The notes under the pieces are model-generated. The model was not told the DNA's origin and ran no database searches. It saw only the letters and a program-made list of their open reading frames with translations. Positions 8,934-18,652 of a DNA stretch of 64,000 nucleotides are shown one piece after another. The DNA is from Ornithinibacillus contaminans (GTDB lineage: Bacteria; Bacillota; Bacilli; Bacillales; Amphibacillaceae). Position numbers and translations under genes: made by a program. Location: the NCBI RefSeq assembly GCF_001038425.2, contig NZ_LDPV02000024.1, forward strand, positions 124,001 to 188,000, given 5' to 3'. The first letter of the stretch is position 1; each line of letters begins with the position of its first letter.

Positions 8934-10283
8934 TTAAAACGGATTGAAAGGGAGCTTAAGGCCTTTACCCTTCTTCCCTTTCTGCATATTGGTCATTTGC
9001 TTCATCATCTTTTTCATTTCATCAAATTGTTTTAACAGACGATTGACCTGTGATACGGATGTACCTGATCCAGTAGCAATTCGTTTCTTACGACTAGCAT
9101 TCATAATACTTGGGTCTTGTCGCTCTTTTTTGGTCATTGATTGAATGATCGCTTCCACATGGGCAAGCTGTTTTTCATCGACCTGTGCATTCTTCAAGCC
9201 CTTCATCTTATTCGCACCAGGGATCATTGCTAATAGATCATCTAATGGCCCCATATTGCGTACCTGGCTCATTTGCTCCAAGAAATCATCGAATGTAAAT
9301 GATGCTGTGCGCATCTTTTCTTCTAATGCTTTGGCTTGTTTTTCATCCACTGAAGCTTGGGCTTTCTCGATTAACGTTAAAACGTCTCCCATTCCAAGAA
9401 TACGAGATGCCATCCGTTCTGGATGAAAAGCTTCCAGCTGATCGAGTTTTTCACCCATACCTGCGAATTTAATCGATTTCCCTGTAACAGCTTTAATGGA
9501 TAGTGCTGCACCGCCTCGCGTATCACCGTCAAGCTTTGTTAATACAACACCAGTAATGTCTAACTGATTATGAAAGCTTTCAGCTACATTAACCGCATCC
9601 TGACCTGTCATCGCATCCACGACTAGGAATATTTCGTCGGGATTTACACTAGCTTTTATTTGCGTTAGTTCGTCCATTAAATCGGTATCCACATGTAGTC
9701 GCCCAGCAGTATCAATAAGCACATAATCGTAATGCTCTGTTTTTGCTTTTTCAATTGCCTGTTTGGCAATATCAACTGGACTAACCTCTGTTCCCATGGA
9801 GAACACAGGCATATCGAGTTGTCCGCCTAATGTCTCTAATTGCTTGATTGCTGCAGGTCGATAAATATCAGCCGCAACTAACAATGGTGAACGATTGTGT
9901 TTTTTTCGTAATAGATTAGCAAGCTTACCAGTTGTTGTCGTTTTACCCGCACCTTGTAATCCAACCATCATGATGACTGTTGGTGGACGGTCACTTACGG
10001 CAATCTTGCTCTGTTCACCACCCATTAAGTCGGTTAATTCCTCTTTCACAACCTTAATGACCTGTTGACCAGGAGTTAGGCTTTCCATTACCTCCTGACC
10101 AACTGCTCGTTCCTTAATACGGTTTATTAAATCTTTTACAACCTTAAAATTGACATCCGCCTCAAGTAGCGCAAGACGGATCTCTCGGGTCATTTCCTTA
10201 ACATCTTGCTCGGAAACCTTCCCTTTTCCAGTAATTTTTTTAATCGTACTTTGTAAACGGTCGGCCAAGCCTTCAAATGCCAT
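8934..10283 (-). CDS. ffh: Signal recognition particle protein Ffh
   Basis: A 449-residue SRP54 GTPase that binds signal peptides of nascent membrane and secreted proteins. The N and G domains hold GLQGAGKTTTTGKLA (G1), DTAGRLHVD (G3) and TKLDGDTRGG (G4). The C-terminal M domain, from about residue 300, is methionine-rich with MKKMMKQMTNMQKG near the end and binds signal peptides and 4.5S RNA. It is directly downstream of ylxM, and its receptor FtsY is two genes upstream. Length and motifs are normal. Confidence 0.98.
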   Translation of the reverse strand: MAFEGLADRLQSTIKKITGKGKVSEQDVKEMTREIRLALLEADVNFKVVKDLINRIKERAVGQEVMESLTPGQQVIKVVKEELTDLMGGEQSKIAVSDRPPTVIMMVGLQGAGKTTTTGKLANLLRKKHNRSPLLVAADIYRPAAIKQLETLGGQLDMPVFSMGTEVSPVDIAKQAIEKAKTEHYDYVLIDTAGRLHVDTDLMDELTQIKASVNPDEIFLVVDAMTGQDAVNVAESFHNQLDITGVVLTKLDGDTRGGAALSIKAVTGKSIKFAGMGEKLDQLEAFHPERMASRILGMGDVLTLIEKAQASVDEKQAKALEEKMRTASFTFDDFLEQMSQVRNMGPLDDLLAMIPGANKMKGLKNAQVDEKQLAHVEAIIQSMTKKERQDPSIMNASRKKRIATGSGTSVSQVNRLLKQFDEMKKMMKQMTNMQKGKKGKGLKLPFNPF

Positions 10284-10296
10284 AGAAGGTGTCCCC

Positions 10297-10623
10297 CTAA
10301 TCTAATTCTTTTAATTCATTCATATACGAGATAAGCGCTTGATCTCCTAAATCAGCAATTCGCTTATCAAGTTTCTGAATCAGCTTCATCCGCTGTTCAA
10401 ACTTTTCATACAAGTGTAATTTCTTTTCATAGGACTCAAGCATTGTTTCAGTTCGCTTAATATTATCATAAACAGCTTGCCTTGAAACAGCTGCCTCTTC
10501 TGAAATTTCCCCCAACGAATAGTCCTCTAAATAATACATTTCCATGTAATTACGTTGTTTGGGTGTTAATAATGCCTGGTAAAAATCTAATAAATAATTC
10601 ATTCTTGTCGTTTTCTCTAGCAT
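10297..10623 (-). CDS. ylxM: UPF0122 helix-turn-helix protein YlxM
   Basis: A 108-residue protein with a sigma-70 region 4-like helix-turn-helix ([23 protein letters not shown]) followed by a coiled-coil tail. It is nearly always encoded next to ffh. In some Gram-positive bacteria it is reported to modulate the SRP pathway, but a DNA-binding role remains possible. The ATG has a GGGGTGG site before it, and the gene has its own promoter separating it from ftsY. Confidence 0.94.
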   Translation of the reverse strand: MLEKTTRMNYLLDFYQALLTPKQRNYMEMYYLEDYSLGEISEEAAVSRQAVYDNIKRTETMLESYEKKLHLYEKFEQRMKLIQKLDKRIADLGDQALISYMNELKELD

Positions 10624-10661
10624 TTCTCCACCCCTTGTTAAGTGAAAATCCTTTACATTTA

Positions 10662-10690
10662 ATCATATCGAAGCATTGTTCCTTTTGCAA
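10662..10690 (-). promoter_or_regulatory. Promoter of ylxM-ffh
   Basis: On the minus strand TTGCAA (10685-10690) and TATGAT (10662-10667) have a 17-base spacer, 40 bases before the ylxM ATG and just after ftsY. Confidence 0.75.
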
Positions 10691-10719
10691 GTAGAATACC
10701 ATGTTATGATTCAGTTAAA

Positions 10720-11700
10720 TCATAGCATATCTGCAAACAAACCATATACAAAAGCATTCGGATCAAATTTCTGTAAATCCTCTGCCTTTTCGCCTAATCC
10801 TACATATTTTACTGGAATTTTCAGTTCGTTGCGGATTGCCAAAACAATACCACCTTTAGCCGTACCATCTAGCTTTGTCAGGATAATCCCAGATACATTT
10901 GTTGCTTCTGAAAATGTCTTTGCTTGGACGAGCGCATTTTGTCCTGTTGTCGCATCTAGAACTAGTAATACCTCATGTGGTGCACCAGGAACCTCGCGTT
11001 CAATGACACGCTTAACCTTAGTAAGCTCGTTCATAAGGTTTACCTTATTCTGAAGACGTCCAGCGGTATCACAGATAAGAACATCAACTTCCCGAGATTT
11101 AGCAGCTTTAATCGCATCAAAGATAACGGCTGCTGGATCACTACCAGCATTTTGTTTGATTACCTCGACACCGGCACGCTCCCCCCAAACCTCTAATTGT
11201 TCAATTGCACCTGCACGGAAGGTATCACCTGCCGCTAGCATAACGTGCTTTCCTTCCGCTTTTAGCTGATGGGCTAGTTTTCCTATCGAAGTCGTTTTAC
11301 CAACTCCATTTACACCGACTACTAAAAGAATTGAAAGACCATCTTTGTTCAACTGTAATGTTTCGATTTCTGCATCATCATCGCCATAATAAATATCAAC
11401 TAATTTTTCGGAAATGACATCCCTTACCTCATTTGTATCACTAATTTTGCGGCGCTGCACCTCAAATTTCAGCTCATCAATTAAGTCCATTACCGTCATA
11501 ACGCCAACATCAGCTGTGATTAAGAGCTCTTCTAATTCTTCAAAGAAATCCTCATCCACCTTACGATAACGCGCAATTAAATCATTAATTTTCCCCGAAA
11601 ATGATTGGCGAGTTTTTTCCATACCTTCTTTATACTTAGTGGATACTTCCTCTTGATTATCCTGTTTAAATTTACTTTTTAATTTTTGAATAAAGCTCAT
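10720..11700 (-). CDS. ftsY: Signal recognition particle receptor FtsY
   Basis: A 326-residue SRP receptor GTPase. After a short charged N-terminus come the NG domains with GVNGVGKTTSIGKLAH (G1), CDTAGRLQNK (G3) and TKLDGTAKGG (G4). It pairs with Ffh at the membrane to hand ribosomes to SecYEG. The short N-terminal region is normal for Bacillaceae. It lies 13 bases after smc on the same strand and has a strong AAAGGAG site, so smc-ftsY are one unit. Confidence 0.98.
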   Translation of the reverse strand: MSFIQKLKSKFKQDNQEEVSTKYKEGMEKTRQSFSGKINDLIARYRKVDEDFFEELEELLITADVGVMTVMDLIDELKFEVQRRKISDTNEVRDVISEKLVDIYYGDDDAEIETLQLNKDGLSILLVVGVNGVGKTTSIGKLAHQLKAEGKHVMLAAGDTFRAGAIEQLEVWGERAGVEVIKQNAGSDPAAVIFDAIKAAKSREVDVLICDTAGRLQNKVNLMNELTKVKRVIEREVPGAPHEVLLVLDATTGQNALVQAKTFSEATNVSGIILTKLDGTAKGGIVLAIRNELKIPVKYVGLGEKAEDLQKFDPNAFVYGLFADML

Positions 11701-11713
11701 GTATAGGACTCCT

Positions 11714-14700
11714 TTACGATTGAATAAGCTCTTTTGTTTCCTCTAAACGAACGGATACTAATCGAGATACACCAGATTCCTGCATCGTTACCCCATACAA
11801 CACATCCGCTTTCTCCATTGTACCTTGTCGGTGGGTGATTACGATAAATTGCGTATTTTCACTATAATGCTTCACATACTTGGCAAAACGTGCCACATTG
11901 GCTTCATCTAGTGCTGCCTCCACTTCATCAAGTACACAGAATGGTACTGGACGAACTCGTAGTATCGCAAAAAGTAGTGCAATTGCTGTTAGAGCACGTT
12001 CTCCACCCGATAATAGACTTAAATTCTGGAGTTTCTTTCCAGGTGGCTGAGCAATAATATCAACTCCGGTATCCAATAAATTACTTGGATCAGTCAATTT
12101 CAACTCGGCATGACCACCTCCAAATAGCTCTTTAAAGACAATAGCGAATTCATCTTTAATTTGAGAGAAGGTCGTACTGAACAGGTGCTCCATTTCATCG
12201 TCCATTTCTTTAATAACAGAGAACAAGGTGTTTTTCGCCTCAACAAGGTCATTACGTTGTTCAGTTAAGAATGTGTAGCGTTCTAATATACGATCATATT
12301 CATCAATCGCACCTAGGTTAACATTTCCTAATCGATCAATCGCTGCTTTTATTTCTTTTACCTGACGCTTCGCTTCATCGATATCGTCAACCTTCTCATA
12401 GTCTTGTTTTGCTCGTTCGAACGTAATCATATAGTCACTTTGCAATACCGTAAGTCGATTCTCAAGATCAACATCGATACGATTAGCTTTCACTTCTTTT
12501 TGCTGGATGCGCCCCATTAAAGCTTGATGATTCTTTGTTTCCTCTTTTAGTTCGCGTTCCTCATCCTGCATTTTCTTCGTAAGTTCCATTCTTTCCGTCC
12601 GTAGATTCTGGATGGATATCGTAATGGATTCCTTTTCTTCACTCTTCTGTTCGAGCTGTTGATTAATTTCTTCTTCCGTTTCCTCTGTTTGAGAAAGCTG
12701 TACTAATTCTTCCAAATCATGCTCGTAGGATTGATATTTTTCTTTTAACTCCGAAAGTTGCTGAGCAAGCGCATTTGTTTTCTCTTGTTGGTTCTTCACA
12801 CGCTCTTCTTGTTCAGCTAATTGTACTTGATACTGATGAAAATCACTCTGAAGTTGGTCCTGATTTTCTTTTAATTCTAGTTCCTGTTTCGATAAATCAT
12901 CAATTTGTTCTTGATATTCTTGTAGTCTCTGACTTATCTGCTCTAATTCGTCTGTTAATTGTTTATCTCGCTCTTCTAATGTCGTACGGTCACGATCAAA
13001 TTGTTGTTTATCCTGATCATAAATCGATAAATTCTCTGATAAGGAAGCTAATTTTAATTCGATTTCCTTATGGGTTGATCTCGCGTCCTGTAAACGAGTT
13101 TGAGCATCGTTAATAGTATATTCAAGCGATTGCAAGGATTGCTCTGATTCCATTAGCTCGTTCTTTAACGTTTGCACCTGTTGTTCAAAAACTTGTGCCT
13201 TCGCTTGATAATCCGCTAATTTCTCCGTTAACTCCTGTAAATCCTTATCTCGAGAGAATAGGGACTGGTTGGTTTTCTTCTGCGCCCCACCTGACATGGA
13301 ACCACCAGGATTGACGACATCGCCCTCTAATGTAACGATACGATATTTTCGCATGACCAAACGTGCCATATCATTGGCATCTTTTAATGTCTTGGCAATT
13401 AAAACATGCCCCATTAAATGATCAACGGCCTTTTGAAATGCACGTTCAGTTGATACCAGCTTACCAGCTACACCAACATATCCAGGATGCTTTTCTACCT
13501 GTGCTAATACATCCTGTGGAATGTAACGTGGTTGGATAGAACCTAGTGGTAGAAATGTTGCCCGACCACTATTAGTTTGCTTCAACCAAGAAATTGCCTT
13601 ACGGGCAGATTCATCATGCTCGACTACGATATGTTGTGCCTGACCACCAAGTACTGTCTCAATTGCCGTAATATAGGACGTTGGTACATCGATTAATTCA
13701 ATTACGGCACCATGGATGGCTTGTAATTTACCATCTTCACGTGCTTTTAAAACCGCTTTAACCCCTTGGAAGAAGCCCTGGAAATCTTCCTTCATCTCCT
13801 CCAGCATTTCCTTTTTGGACTTTAGCTTTTCAATGTATTGATAGCCTTGATAGAGCTTTGTTTGTTGTTCCTGGTAATGATTACGCTTTTGCTCAATATC
13901 AATTTTCAATTGTCTAATGGATTCTTCCTGTTGCTTATGCTGGGTTTCCGCTGATTGCAGCGTCTTGCTAGCTTCTGTTAGTTGCTCTGTATAATTCTCT
14001 CGTAATTCGAGTAAATCCTGGAATTTATCCGCTTGTTTATCTTTTTTTCCATTAAGCTGCTGTAATTGCTGAGCAATCGATTGTTTTTCATTACGAGCAG
14101 CAGCTTGTTTATTTAATGATTCAATATACTCGGATTTAAGCTCTTCGATTTGTTCGGTTAAATCATCCTGTCCAGTAGTTATCTTTCTTCGCAATTCTTC
14201 CACTTGCTGCTTCGTTTGCTGCTTTCTTGCTTGTAAGTCAGCTAGTTTCTGCTTTTCTTCTGTCAGCTCAGCCTCTAATTTTTGAATCCGTAATTGTGCA
14301 TGATGCTTTTCAACTTCTAGCTTTTCTTTATTCTCTGCAAAGTGCTTGGAGCGTTCATGGAATACTTGCTTTTTCCCTTCATATTGTTCTAGCTTTTGGG
14401 TTGTCACAAGTAATCGTTCTTGTAGCTCATTTATTTGTTCATCCATATGATCAATCTTTTGGCGATCCTCTGCTAGACTTGCTTCCCTTTTCTGGATTGC
14501 CGTTTGCACTTGTATTTCATTCATTTTTTCTGCTTCAATTTCTTTTAATAAACCTTGCCATTCATCATGCAATTGTTCTATTTCAGTAATAAGCAAGGAT
14601 ATCTCTTGCTGTTTTAACATATCCTTTTGCTTTAAGTATTCTTTTGCTGTTTCCGCCTGTGCTTTTAGCGGATCTAATTGATTTTCAATTTCATGAATAA

Positions 14701-15280
14701 TATCTTCTACACGATTTAAGTTTTCTTGTGTTTCAGCAAGCTTGTACTCAGCCTTCTTCTTGCGTTGCTTATATTTTAGAACACCTGCTGCTTCTTCAAA
14801 AATTGTCCGGCGTTCCTCCGCCTTAGAGCTTAATATTTCCTCTACTTTCCCTTGACTGATGATAGAGAAAGCTTCTTTACCTAATCCAGAATCGAGAAAC
14901 AAATCGACAATATCCTTCAGACGACAGGATTGTTTGTTAATATAAAACTCACTTTCACCAGAGCGATATACGCGTCTCGTAACACTAACTTCATCATAAT
15001 CAAGTGGTAATGCTTGATCATGGTTATCTAACACTAATGTAACTTCTGCTACATTCAGTGCTTTTCTCGTATCACTCCCCTGGAAAATAATATCTTCCAT
15101 TTTCGTACCACGAAGTGACTTTGCTGACTGCTCCCCCAGCACCCAGCGCATTGCATCGGTAATATTACTTTTACCACTACCATTTGGCCCTACTACAGCC
15201 GTTACCCCCGGTACAAAATCAACACTGATTCGTTCAGCAAAGGATTTAAATCCTACACTCTCTAAACGTTTTAAAAACAT
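11714..15280 (-). CDS. smc: Chromosome partition protein SMC
   Basis: An 1188-residue SMC ATPase that condenses and segregates the chromosome with ScpA and ScpB. Walker A GPNGSGKSN starts at residue 31. Two long coiled coils (about 170-500 and 680-1000) flank a hinge around 510-660 ending with GGSMSGGAQKK. Near the C-terminus are the signature LSGGERALTAIAL and Walker B FCVLDEVEAALDEAN. The second ATG is chosen because the AGGAG site is only one base from the first but seven from the second; the length then fits B. subtilis SMC. Here smc is separated from rnc by an opposed gene. Confidence 0.97.
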   Translation of the reverse strand: MFLKRLESVGFKSFAERISVDFVPGVTAVVGPNGSGKSNITDAMRWVLGEQSAKSLRGTKMEDIIFQGSDTRKALNVAEVTLVLDNHDQALPLDYDEVSVTRRVYRSGESEFYINKQSCRLKDIVDLFLDSGLGKEAFSIISQGKVEEILSSKAEERRTIFEEAAGVLKYKQRKKKAEYKLAETQENLNRVEDIIHEIENQLDPLKAQAETAKEYLKQKDMLKQQEISLLITEIEQLHDEWQGLLKEIEAEKMNEIQVQTAIQKREASLAEDRQKIDHMDEQINELQERLLVTTQKLEQYEGKKQVFHERSKHFAENKEKLEVEKHHAQLRIQKLEAELTEEKQKLADLQARKQQTKQQVEELRRKITTGQDDLTEQIEELKSEYIESLNKQAAARNEKQSIAQQLQQLNGKKDKQADKFQDLLELRENYTEQLTEASKTLQSAETQHKQQEESIRQLKIDIEQKRNHYQEQQTKLYQGYQYIEKLKSKKEMLEEMKEDFQGFFQGVKAVLKAREDGKLQAIHGAVIELIDVPTSYITAIETVLGGQAQHIVVEHDESARKAISWLKQTNSGRATFLPLGSIQPRYIPQDVLAQVEKHPGYVGVAGKLVSTERAFQKAVDHLMGHVLIAKTLKDANDMARLVMRKYRIVTLEGDVVNPGGSMSGGAQKKTNQSLFSRDKDLQELTEKLADYQAKAQVFEQQVQTLKNELMESEQSLQSLEYTINDAQTRLQDARSTHKEIELKLASLSENLSIYDQDKQQFDRDRTTLEERDKQLTDELEQISQRLQEYQEQIDDLSKQELELKENQDQLQSDFHQYQVQLAEQEERVKNQQEKTNALAQQLSELKEKYQSYEHDLEELVQLSQTEETEEEINQQLEQKSEEKESITISIQNLRTERMELTKKMQDEERELKEETKNHQALMGRIQQKEVKANRIDVDLENRLTVLQSDYMITFERAKQDYEKVDDIDEAKRQVKEIKAAIDRLGNVNLGAIDEYDRILERYTFLTEQRNDLVEAKNTLFSVIKEMDDEMEHLFSTTFSQIKDEFAIVFKELFGGGHAELKLTDPSNLLDTGVDIIAQPPGKKLQNLSLLSGGERALTAIALLFAILRVRPVPFCVLDEVEAALDEANVARFAKYVKHYSENTQFIVITHRQGTMEKADVLYGVTMQESGVSRLVSVRLEETKELIQS

Positions 15281-15490
15281 AGACATTCTCCTAATGGAAT
15301 CGAAATAACTGTTCGGTTCCAGTTCTCTTTTTCTATCATTGCAAAAATTTGTGCTTAAAAATAAAAATAAAACATAAATATATAATTTCAGATTGGCTTT
15401 TTAACGCATTTATTTTATCATAAACATAGACACAATAGAAGAGTTGACAAGGTTTAAGGAAATATTAACAAGAATAAAACGGGGTGTACG

Positions 15491-15712
15491 ATGAACTTAA
15501 CGAATCCAACCAAAGAAAATTTAGCCTTTATTTTAGAAGATTTAGCGAATCGTCTTGATGTTGTTAATCGCACAATTATGGACGTTGAAGATTATGATCT
15601 TTCCAAATATGAGGATATAAAATTCATGTATGACATGGTCGTTCAAAAGGGACGATTGACTGCGTTAGAAACACAGGCATTCATTCAAGAATTGCGCACA
15701 GTCAGAAAATAG
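15491..15712 (+). CDS. UPF0435 (DUF1128) family protein, YfkK-like
   Basis: A 73-residue acidic protein on the plus strand, opposite to its neighbours. The opening NLTNPTKENLAFILEDLANRL and the closing ALETQAFIQELRTVRK resemble the UPF0435/DUF1128 family (YfkK in B. subtilis), small helical proteins of unknown function. A GGGGTG ribosome binding site precedes the ATG, and a perfect TTGACA -35 box lies at 15438-15443, though the matching -10 is poor. It separates rnc from smc, which are usually adjacent. A long hairpin follows the stop and likely ends its transcript. Confidence 0.88.
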   Translation: MNLTNPTKENLAFILEDLANRLDVVNRTIMDVEDYDLSKYEDIKFMYDMVVQKGRLTALETQAFIQELRTVRK

Positions 15713-15719
15713 TTTTTTT

Positions 15720-15848
15720 AAAAAAGGTGACCGGGACAAAAGTATTTATAGTAAGATAATATCCGAACATTGGTGCACAATACCCATTCTGAAAAAAGAG
15801 TGCATTGTTCGACTTCTTATCTCATTTTACTTTTGTTCCGGTCACTAT
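15720..15848 (+). repeat. Long hairpin element A, likely terminator of the UPF0435 gene
   Basis: Outer arms at 15727-15744 and 15828-15845 are 18 bases long and pair completely if one G-U pair is allowed on the plus strand; the A-C mismatch on the other strand suggests plus-strand RNA is the active form. Further pairs follow inside (AGATAA/TTATCT, CGAACA/TGTTCG, TGCAC/GTGCA). A T-run precedes the left arm. It lies between the convergent UPF0435 gene and rnc. Elements at 16581, 46301 and 59588 share its GGGACAAAAG-type outer arm. Confidence 0.8.
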
Positions 15849-15859
15849 TTTAGTATGTT

Positions 15860-16543
15860 TTATTCACCAAATTTATCCAACGCATCCTTAGCTGCTCGTT
15901 GTTCAGACTCTTTCTTCGTACGGCCGACTCCAGATCCCCAAACCTCTCCATTAATCCGAAGTTCTGCTACAAATTCCTTATTATGAGAAGGACCTGTTTC
16001 GTCTATTATGGCATAATCAATCGTCTTATTTTTGTCTTGTTGGACAATTTCTTGTAATTTACTCTTATAATCCATCGCATGCGAAAAAGCACCTGTGTCG
16101 ATTTTAGGGAAGACATATTTTTCAAGGAATTGCAGTGCTGTATCAAAGCCTTGGTCTAAATATAACGCACCTAAAAATGCTTCGAATACGTCTGCAAGCA
16201 AGGCAGGTCTCGTTCTACCCCCAGTCATTTCTTCCCCTTTTCCTAATAGGATATGCTCACCGAAGCTTAAACTTCGAGCAAAGGCTTCTAATGACGGCTC
16301 ACAAACAATTGCCGCACGGAGTTTTGTCATTTCTCCTTCTGGCATATTCGGGTATTTACGATACAAATACTGCGAAACACCAAGTTCCAATACTGCATCA
16401 CCTAAAAATTCTAATCGTTCATTATCAGAATAACGCTGATCACGATGCTCATTCACATAGGATGAATGGGTAAATGCTTGTTTAATAACCGCGATATTAT
16501 GAAATCGCAAATCAAGCATTGCTTCTAATTTCGTTTGGTTCAT
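15860..16543 (-). CDS. rnc: Ribonuclease III
   Basis: A 227-residue RNase III that cuts double-stranded RNA, including rRNA precursors. The catalytic signature [15 protein letters not shown] is near residue 45 and the second acidic site is in [16 protein letters not shown]. The C-terminal 70 residues form a double-stranded RNA-binding domain ending [12 protein letters not shown]. The ATG at 16543 is chosen because an upstream GTG lies within the AGAGGTGA ribosome binding site. It is the last gene of the fatty-acid operon, separated from acpP by hairpin element B. Confidence 0.97.
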   Translation of the reverse strand: MNQTKLEAMLDLRFHNIAVIKQAFTHSSYVNEHRDQRYSDNERLEFLGDAVLELGVSQYLYRKYPNMPEGEMTKLRAAIVCEPSLEAFARSLSFGEHILLGKGEEMTGGRTRPALLADVFEAFLGALYLDQGFDTALQFLEKYVFPKIDTGAFSHAMDYKSKLQEIVQQDKNKTIDYAIIDETGPSHNKEFVAELRINGEVWGSGVGRTKKESEQRAAKDALDKFGE

Positions 16544-16576
16544 GTCAACAGTCACCTCTAGTTGTTGATATACGGA

Positions 16577-16674
16577 AAAGGCCGAGGCAAAGTTAAATAA
16601 GGTAAGAAAATTCGGGTTGCAGCGCTTTTTAGCACTTATTCGAATAGTACCTTACAGCAAACTTTTGTCTCGTC
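16577..16674 (-). repeat. Long hairpin element B between acpP and rnc
   Basis: Outer arms at 16581-16594 and 16659-16673 are related to element A (GCCGAGGCAAAGTT and its near complement), with inner pairs AAGGTA/TACCTT and ATTCG/CGAAT. The arms are less perfect than in the other copies. It lies between two co-directional genes, so it may act as a partial terminator or a processing site before rnc rather than a full stop. Confidence 0.65.
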
Positions 16675-16697
16675 CTCTTCAATTGTTCCTATATAGA

Positions 16698-16934
16698 TTA
16701 GGACTGTAAATTCTGTATGTAATTCACAGCGTCACCAACAGTGTTAATTTTTTCAGCTTCCTCATCAGCGATTTCCATATCAAATTCATCCTCAAGCTCC
16801 ATTACAAGCTCAACCACATCTAATGAATCTGCTTCTAAATCCTCTTTAAAAGATGCTTCCATTGTCACTTTTGATTCTTCTACATCAAGTTTATCAACAA
16901 TAATTTCTTTTACGCGATCAAATACTTCTGCCAT
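16698..16934 (-). CDS. acpP: Acyl carrier protein
   Basis: A 78-residue, strongly acidic acyl carrier protein. [15 protein letters not shown] contains Ser37 in the DSL motif, where 4'-phosphopantetheine is attached. It carries growing acyl chains for fatty acid synthesis. The ATG at 16934 is preceded by AAAGGGGGTG; an upstream in-frame start only covers this site. It follows fabG in the FapR-controlled operon. Confidence 0.98.
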   Translation of the reverse strand: MAEVFDRVKEIIVDKLDVEESKVTMEASFKEDLEADSLDVVELVMELEDEFDMEIADEEAEKINTVGDAVNYIQNLQS

Positions 16935-16970
16935 TACCCGTTCACCCCCTTTCAAAGGTTACCTACTAAA

Positions 16971-17711
16971 TTACATTACCATTCCTCCATCAATATGAAT
17001 GGTTTGACCAGTAATATAATTAGCATCATCAGAAGCTAAAAAGCGTACTACTTTTGCAACGTCTTCTGGCTCACCAAGCTTGGCTAATGGGATTAGACCA
17101 AGCATGCCCTGTTGCTGCTCTTCTGTTAATTCATCTGTCATATCGGTAGAAATAAATCCTGGAGCAACGGCATTCACCAAAATATTACGTGAAGCTAATT
17201 CCTTCGCAGTAGTTTTCGTCAACCCAATGACACCAGCTTTTGCCGCTACATAATTTGCCTGACCGGGATTACCACTAACACCAACGATTGAAGCAACATT
17301 AATAATTCTACCAGAACGTTGTTTCATCATTTGTCTTGTAACAGCCTTCGTGCAGACAAATACTCCCTTAAGGTTCGTATTTATAACTTGGTCAAATTCT
17401 GACTCTTTCATGCGCATTAAGAGATTATCACGCGTAATACCTGCGTTATTTACTAGAATATCTAAGCTGCCAAATGTACTCACTGCCGCTTTCACCATCT
17501 CTTGTACTTGGGTTTCATCAGAAACATCTGCTTGATATTTAAATGCCTTCACGCCAAGTTTTTCTATTTCTTCAACGACCGCTTGTGCTTTTGCCTCATT
17601 ACCAGCATAATTGACAACAACATTCGCCCCGTTTTTTGCTAGTTCTAACGCAATTGCACGACCTATTCCACGTGAACCACCAGTTACTACTGCTGTTTTA
17701 GCTGTTATCAT
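16971..17711 (-). CDS. fabG: 3-oxoacyl-ACP reductase FabG
   Basis: A 246-residue short-chain dehydrogenase that reduces beta-ketoacyl-ACP with NADPH in fatty acid elongation. The cofactor loop [10 protein letters not shown] is at residues 10-19 and NNAG at 88-91. The catalytic Ser141, Tyr154 and Lys158 are present, and IHIDGGMVM closes the protein. The start at 17711 follows a GGGGGGAG site and overlaps the fabD stop (ATGA). The length equals that of B. subtilis FabG. Confidence 0.98.
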   Translation of the reverse strand: MITAKTAVVTGGSRGIGRAIALELAKNGANVVVNYAGNEAKAQAVVEEIEKLGVKAFKYQADVSDETQVQEMVKAAVSTFGSLDILVNNAGITRDNLLMRMKESEFDQVINTNLKGVFVCTKAVTRQMMKQRSGRIINVASIVGVSGNPGQANYVAAKAGVIGLTKTTAKELASRNILVNAVAPGFISTDMTDELTEEQQQGMLGLIPLAKLGEPEDVAKVVRFLASDDANYITGQTIHIDGGMVM

Positions 17712-18649
17712 GACGTCTCCCCCCTGTACCAAGTAATAAAATCATTTAGCGACTGTAAATCCTGCACATTAAATAATTGTGTATTACGATCAATTTTTTT
17801 CACTAATCCGCTTAATACTTTTCCATTCCCTACTTCTACAAATGCATCAACACCAGATTCTATCATATTTCGGATAGATTCTTCAAATCGTACTGGCGAA
17901 TACAGCTGCTGTAAAAGTAATTCTTTAATTTCTTCCTGTTTGGTAACTGGAAGAGCAGTTACATTCGCATAAACTGGAATTGTAGCATCATTAATCGCTA
18001 CCTGATCCAAATAGGTTGAAAATTTATGATTAGCTGGCTCCATTAGTCTTGAGTGGAACGGACCACTTACATTTAATGGCAGCACGCGCTTAGCACCTTT
18101 TTCCTTCAGTAATGTGCTCGCTTTTTCGATACCGGCGAGTGAACCCGAAATAACAACCTGACCCGGACAATTTAAATTTGCCACATCAACAATTTCATCT
18201 GTAATACTTTCAAGCACTTCAGTAATTGCGTCTGTTGATAATCCTAATACAGCAGCCATTGTTCCTTGCCCTTTTGGAAAAGCTTCCTCCATTAGACTTC
18301 CACGAGTGGCAACTAATGGCAATGCTTCTTCAAGCGATAAAGCTCCCGCAGCAACTAATGCACTGTATTCTCCTAAGCTATGCCCTACAACCATCACCGG
18401 TGTAATATTTTCTGCCTCCAGTATTTTGTATAAAGCTATGCTCGATAACAATAATGCAGGCTGTGCATTTTCAGTCTCAGTAAGCTTTTCAGCAGGTCCT
18501 TCAAACATTAGTTTTTTAATATCGAACCCTAATGCTTCGTTCGCTTCTGAATACAGATGTTCTATTTGTGAAAAATTATCATGAATTTCCTTCCCCATGC
18601 CAACAGTCTGTGAACCCTGACCAGGAAACATAAATGCAACCTTTTTCAT
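17708..18649 (-). CDS. fabD: Malonyl-CoA:ACP transacylase FabD
   Basis: A 313-residue acyltransferase that moves malonyl from CoA to ACP. It begins [13 protein letters not shown], has the nucleophile motif GHSLGEYSA with Ser91, and the catalytic His in SGPFHSRLM near residue 200. It sits between plsX and fabG, with a GAGGAGG site overlapping the end of plsX and an ATGA overlap with fabG, showing tight coupling. Confidence 0.98.
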   Translation of the reverse strand: MKKVAFMFPGQGSQTVGMGKEIHDNFSQIEHLYSEANEALGFDIKKLMFEGPAEKLTETENAQPALLLSSIALYKILEAENITPVMVVGHSLGEYSALVAAGALSLEEALPLVATRGSLMEEAFPKGQGTMAAVLGLSTDAITEVLESITDEIVDVANLNCPGQVVISGSLAGIEKASTLLKEKGAKRVLPLNVSGPFHSRLMEPANHKFSTYLDQVAINDATIPVYANVTALPVTKQEEIKELLLQQLYSPVRFEESIRNMIESGVDAFVEVGNGKVLSGLVKKIDRNTQLFNVQDLQSLNDFITWYRGETS

Positions 18650-18652
18650 TCA

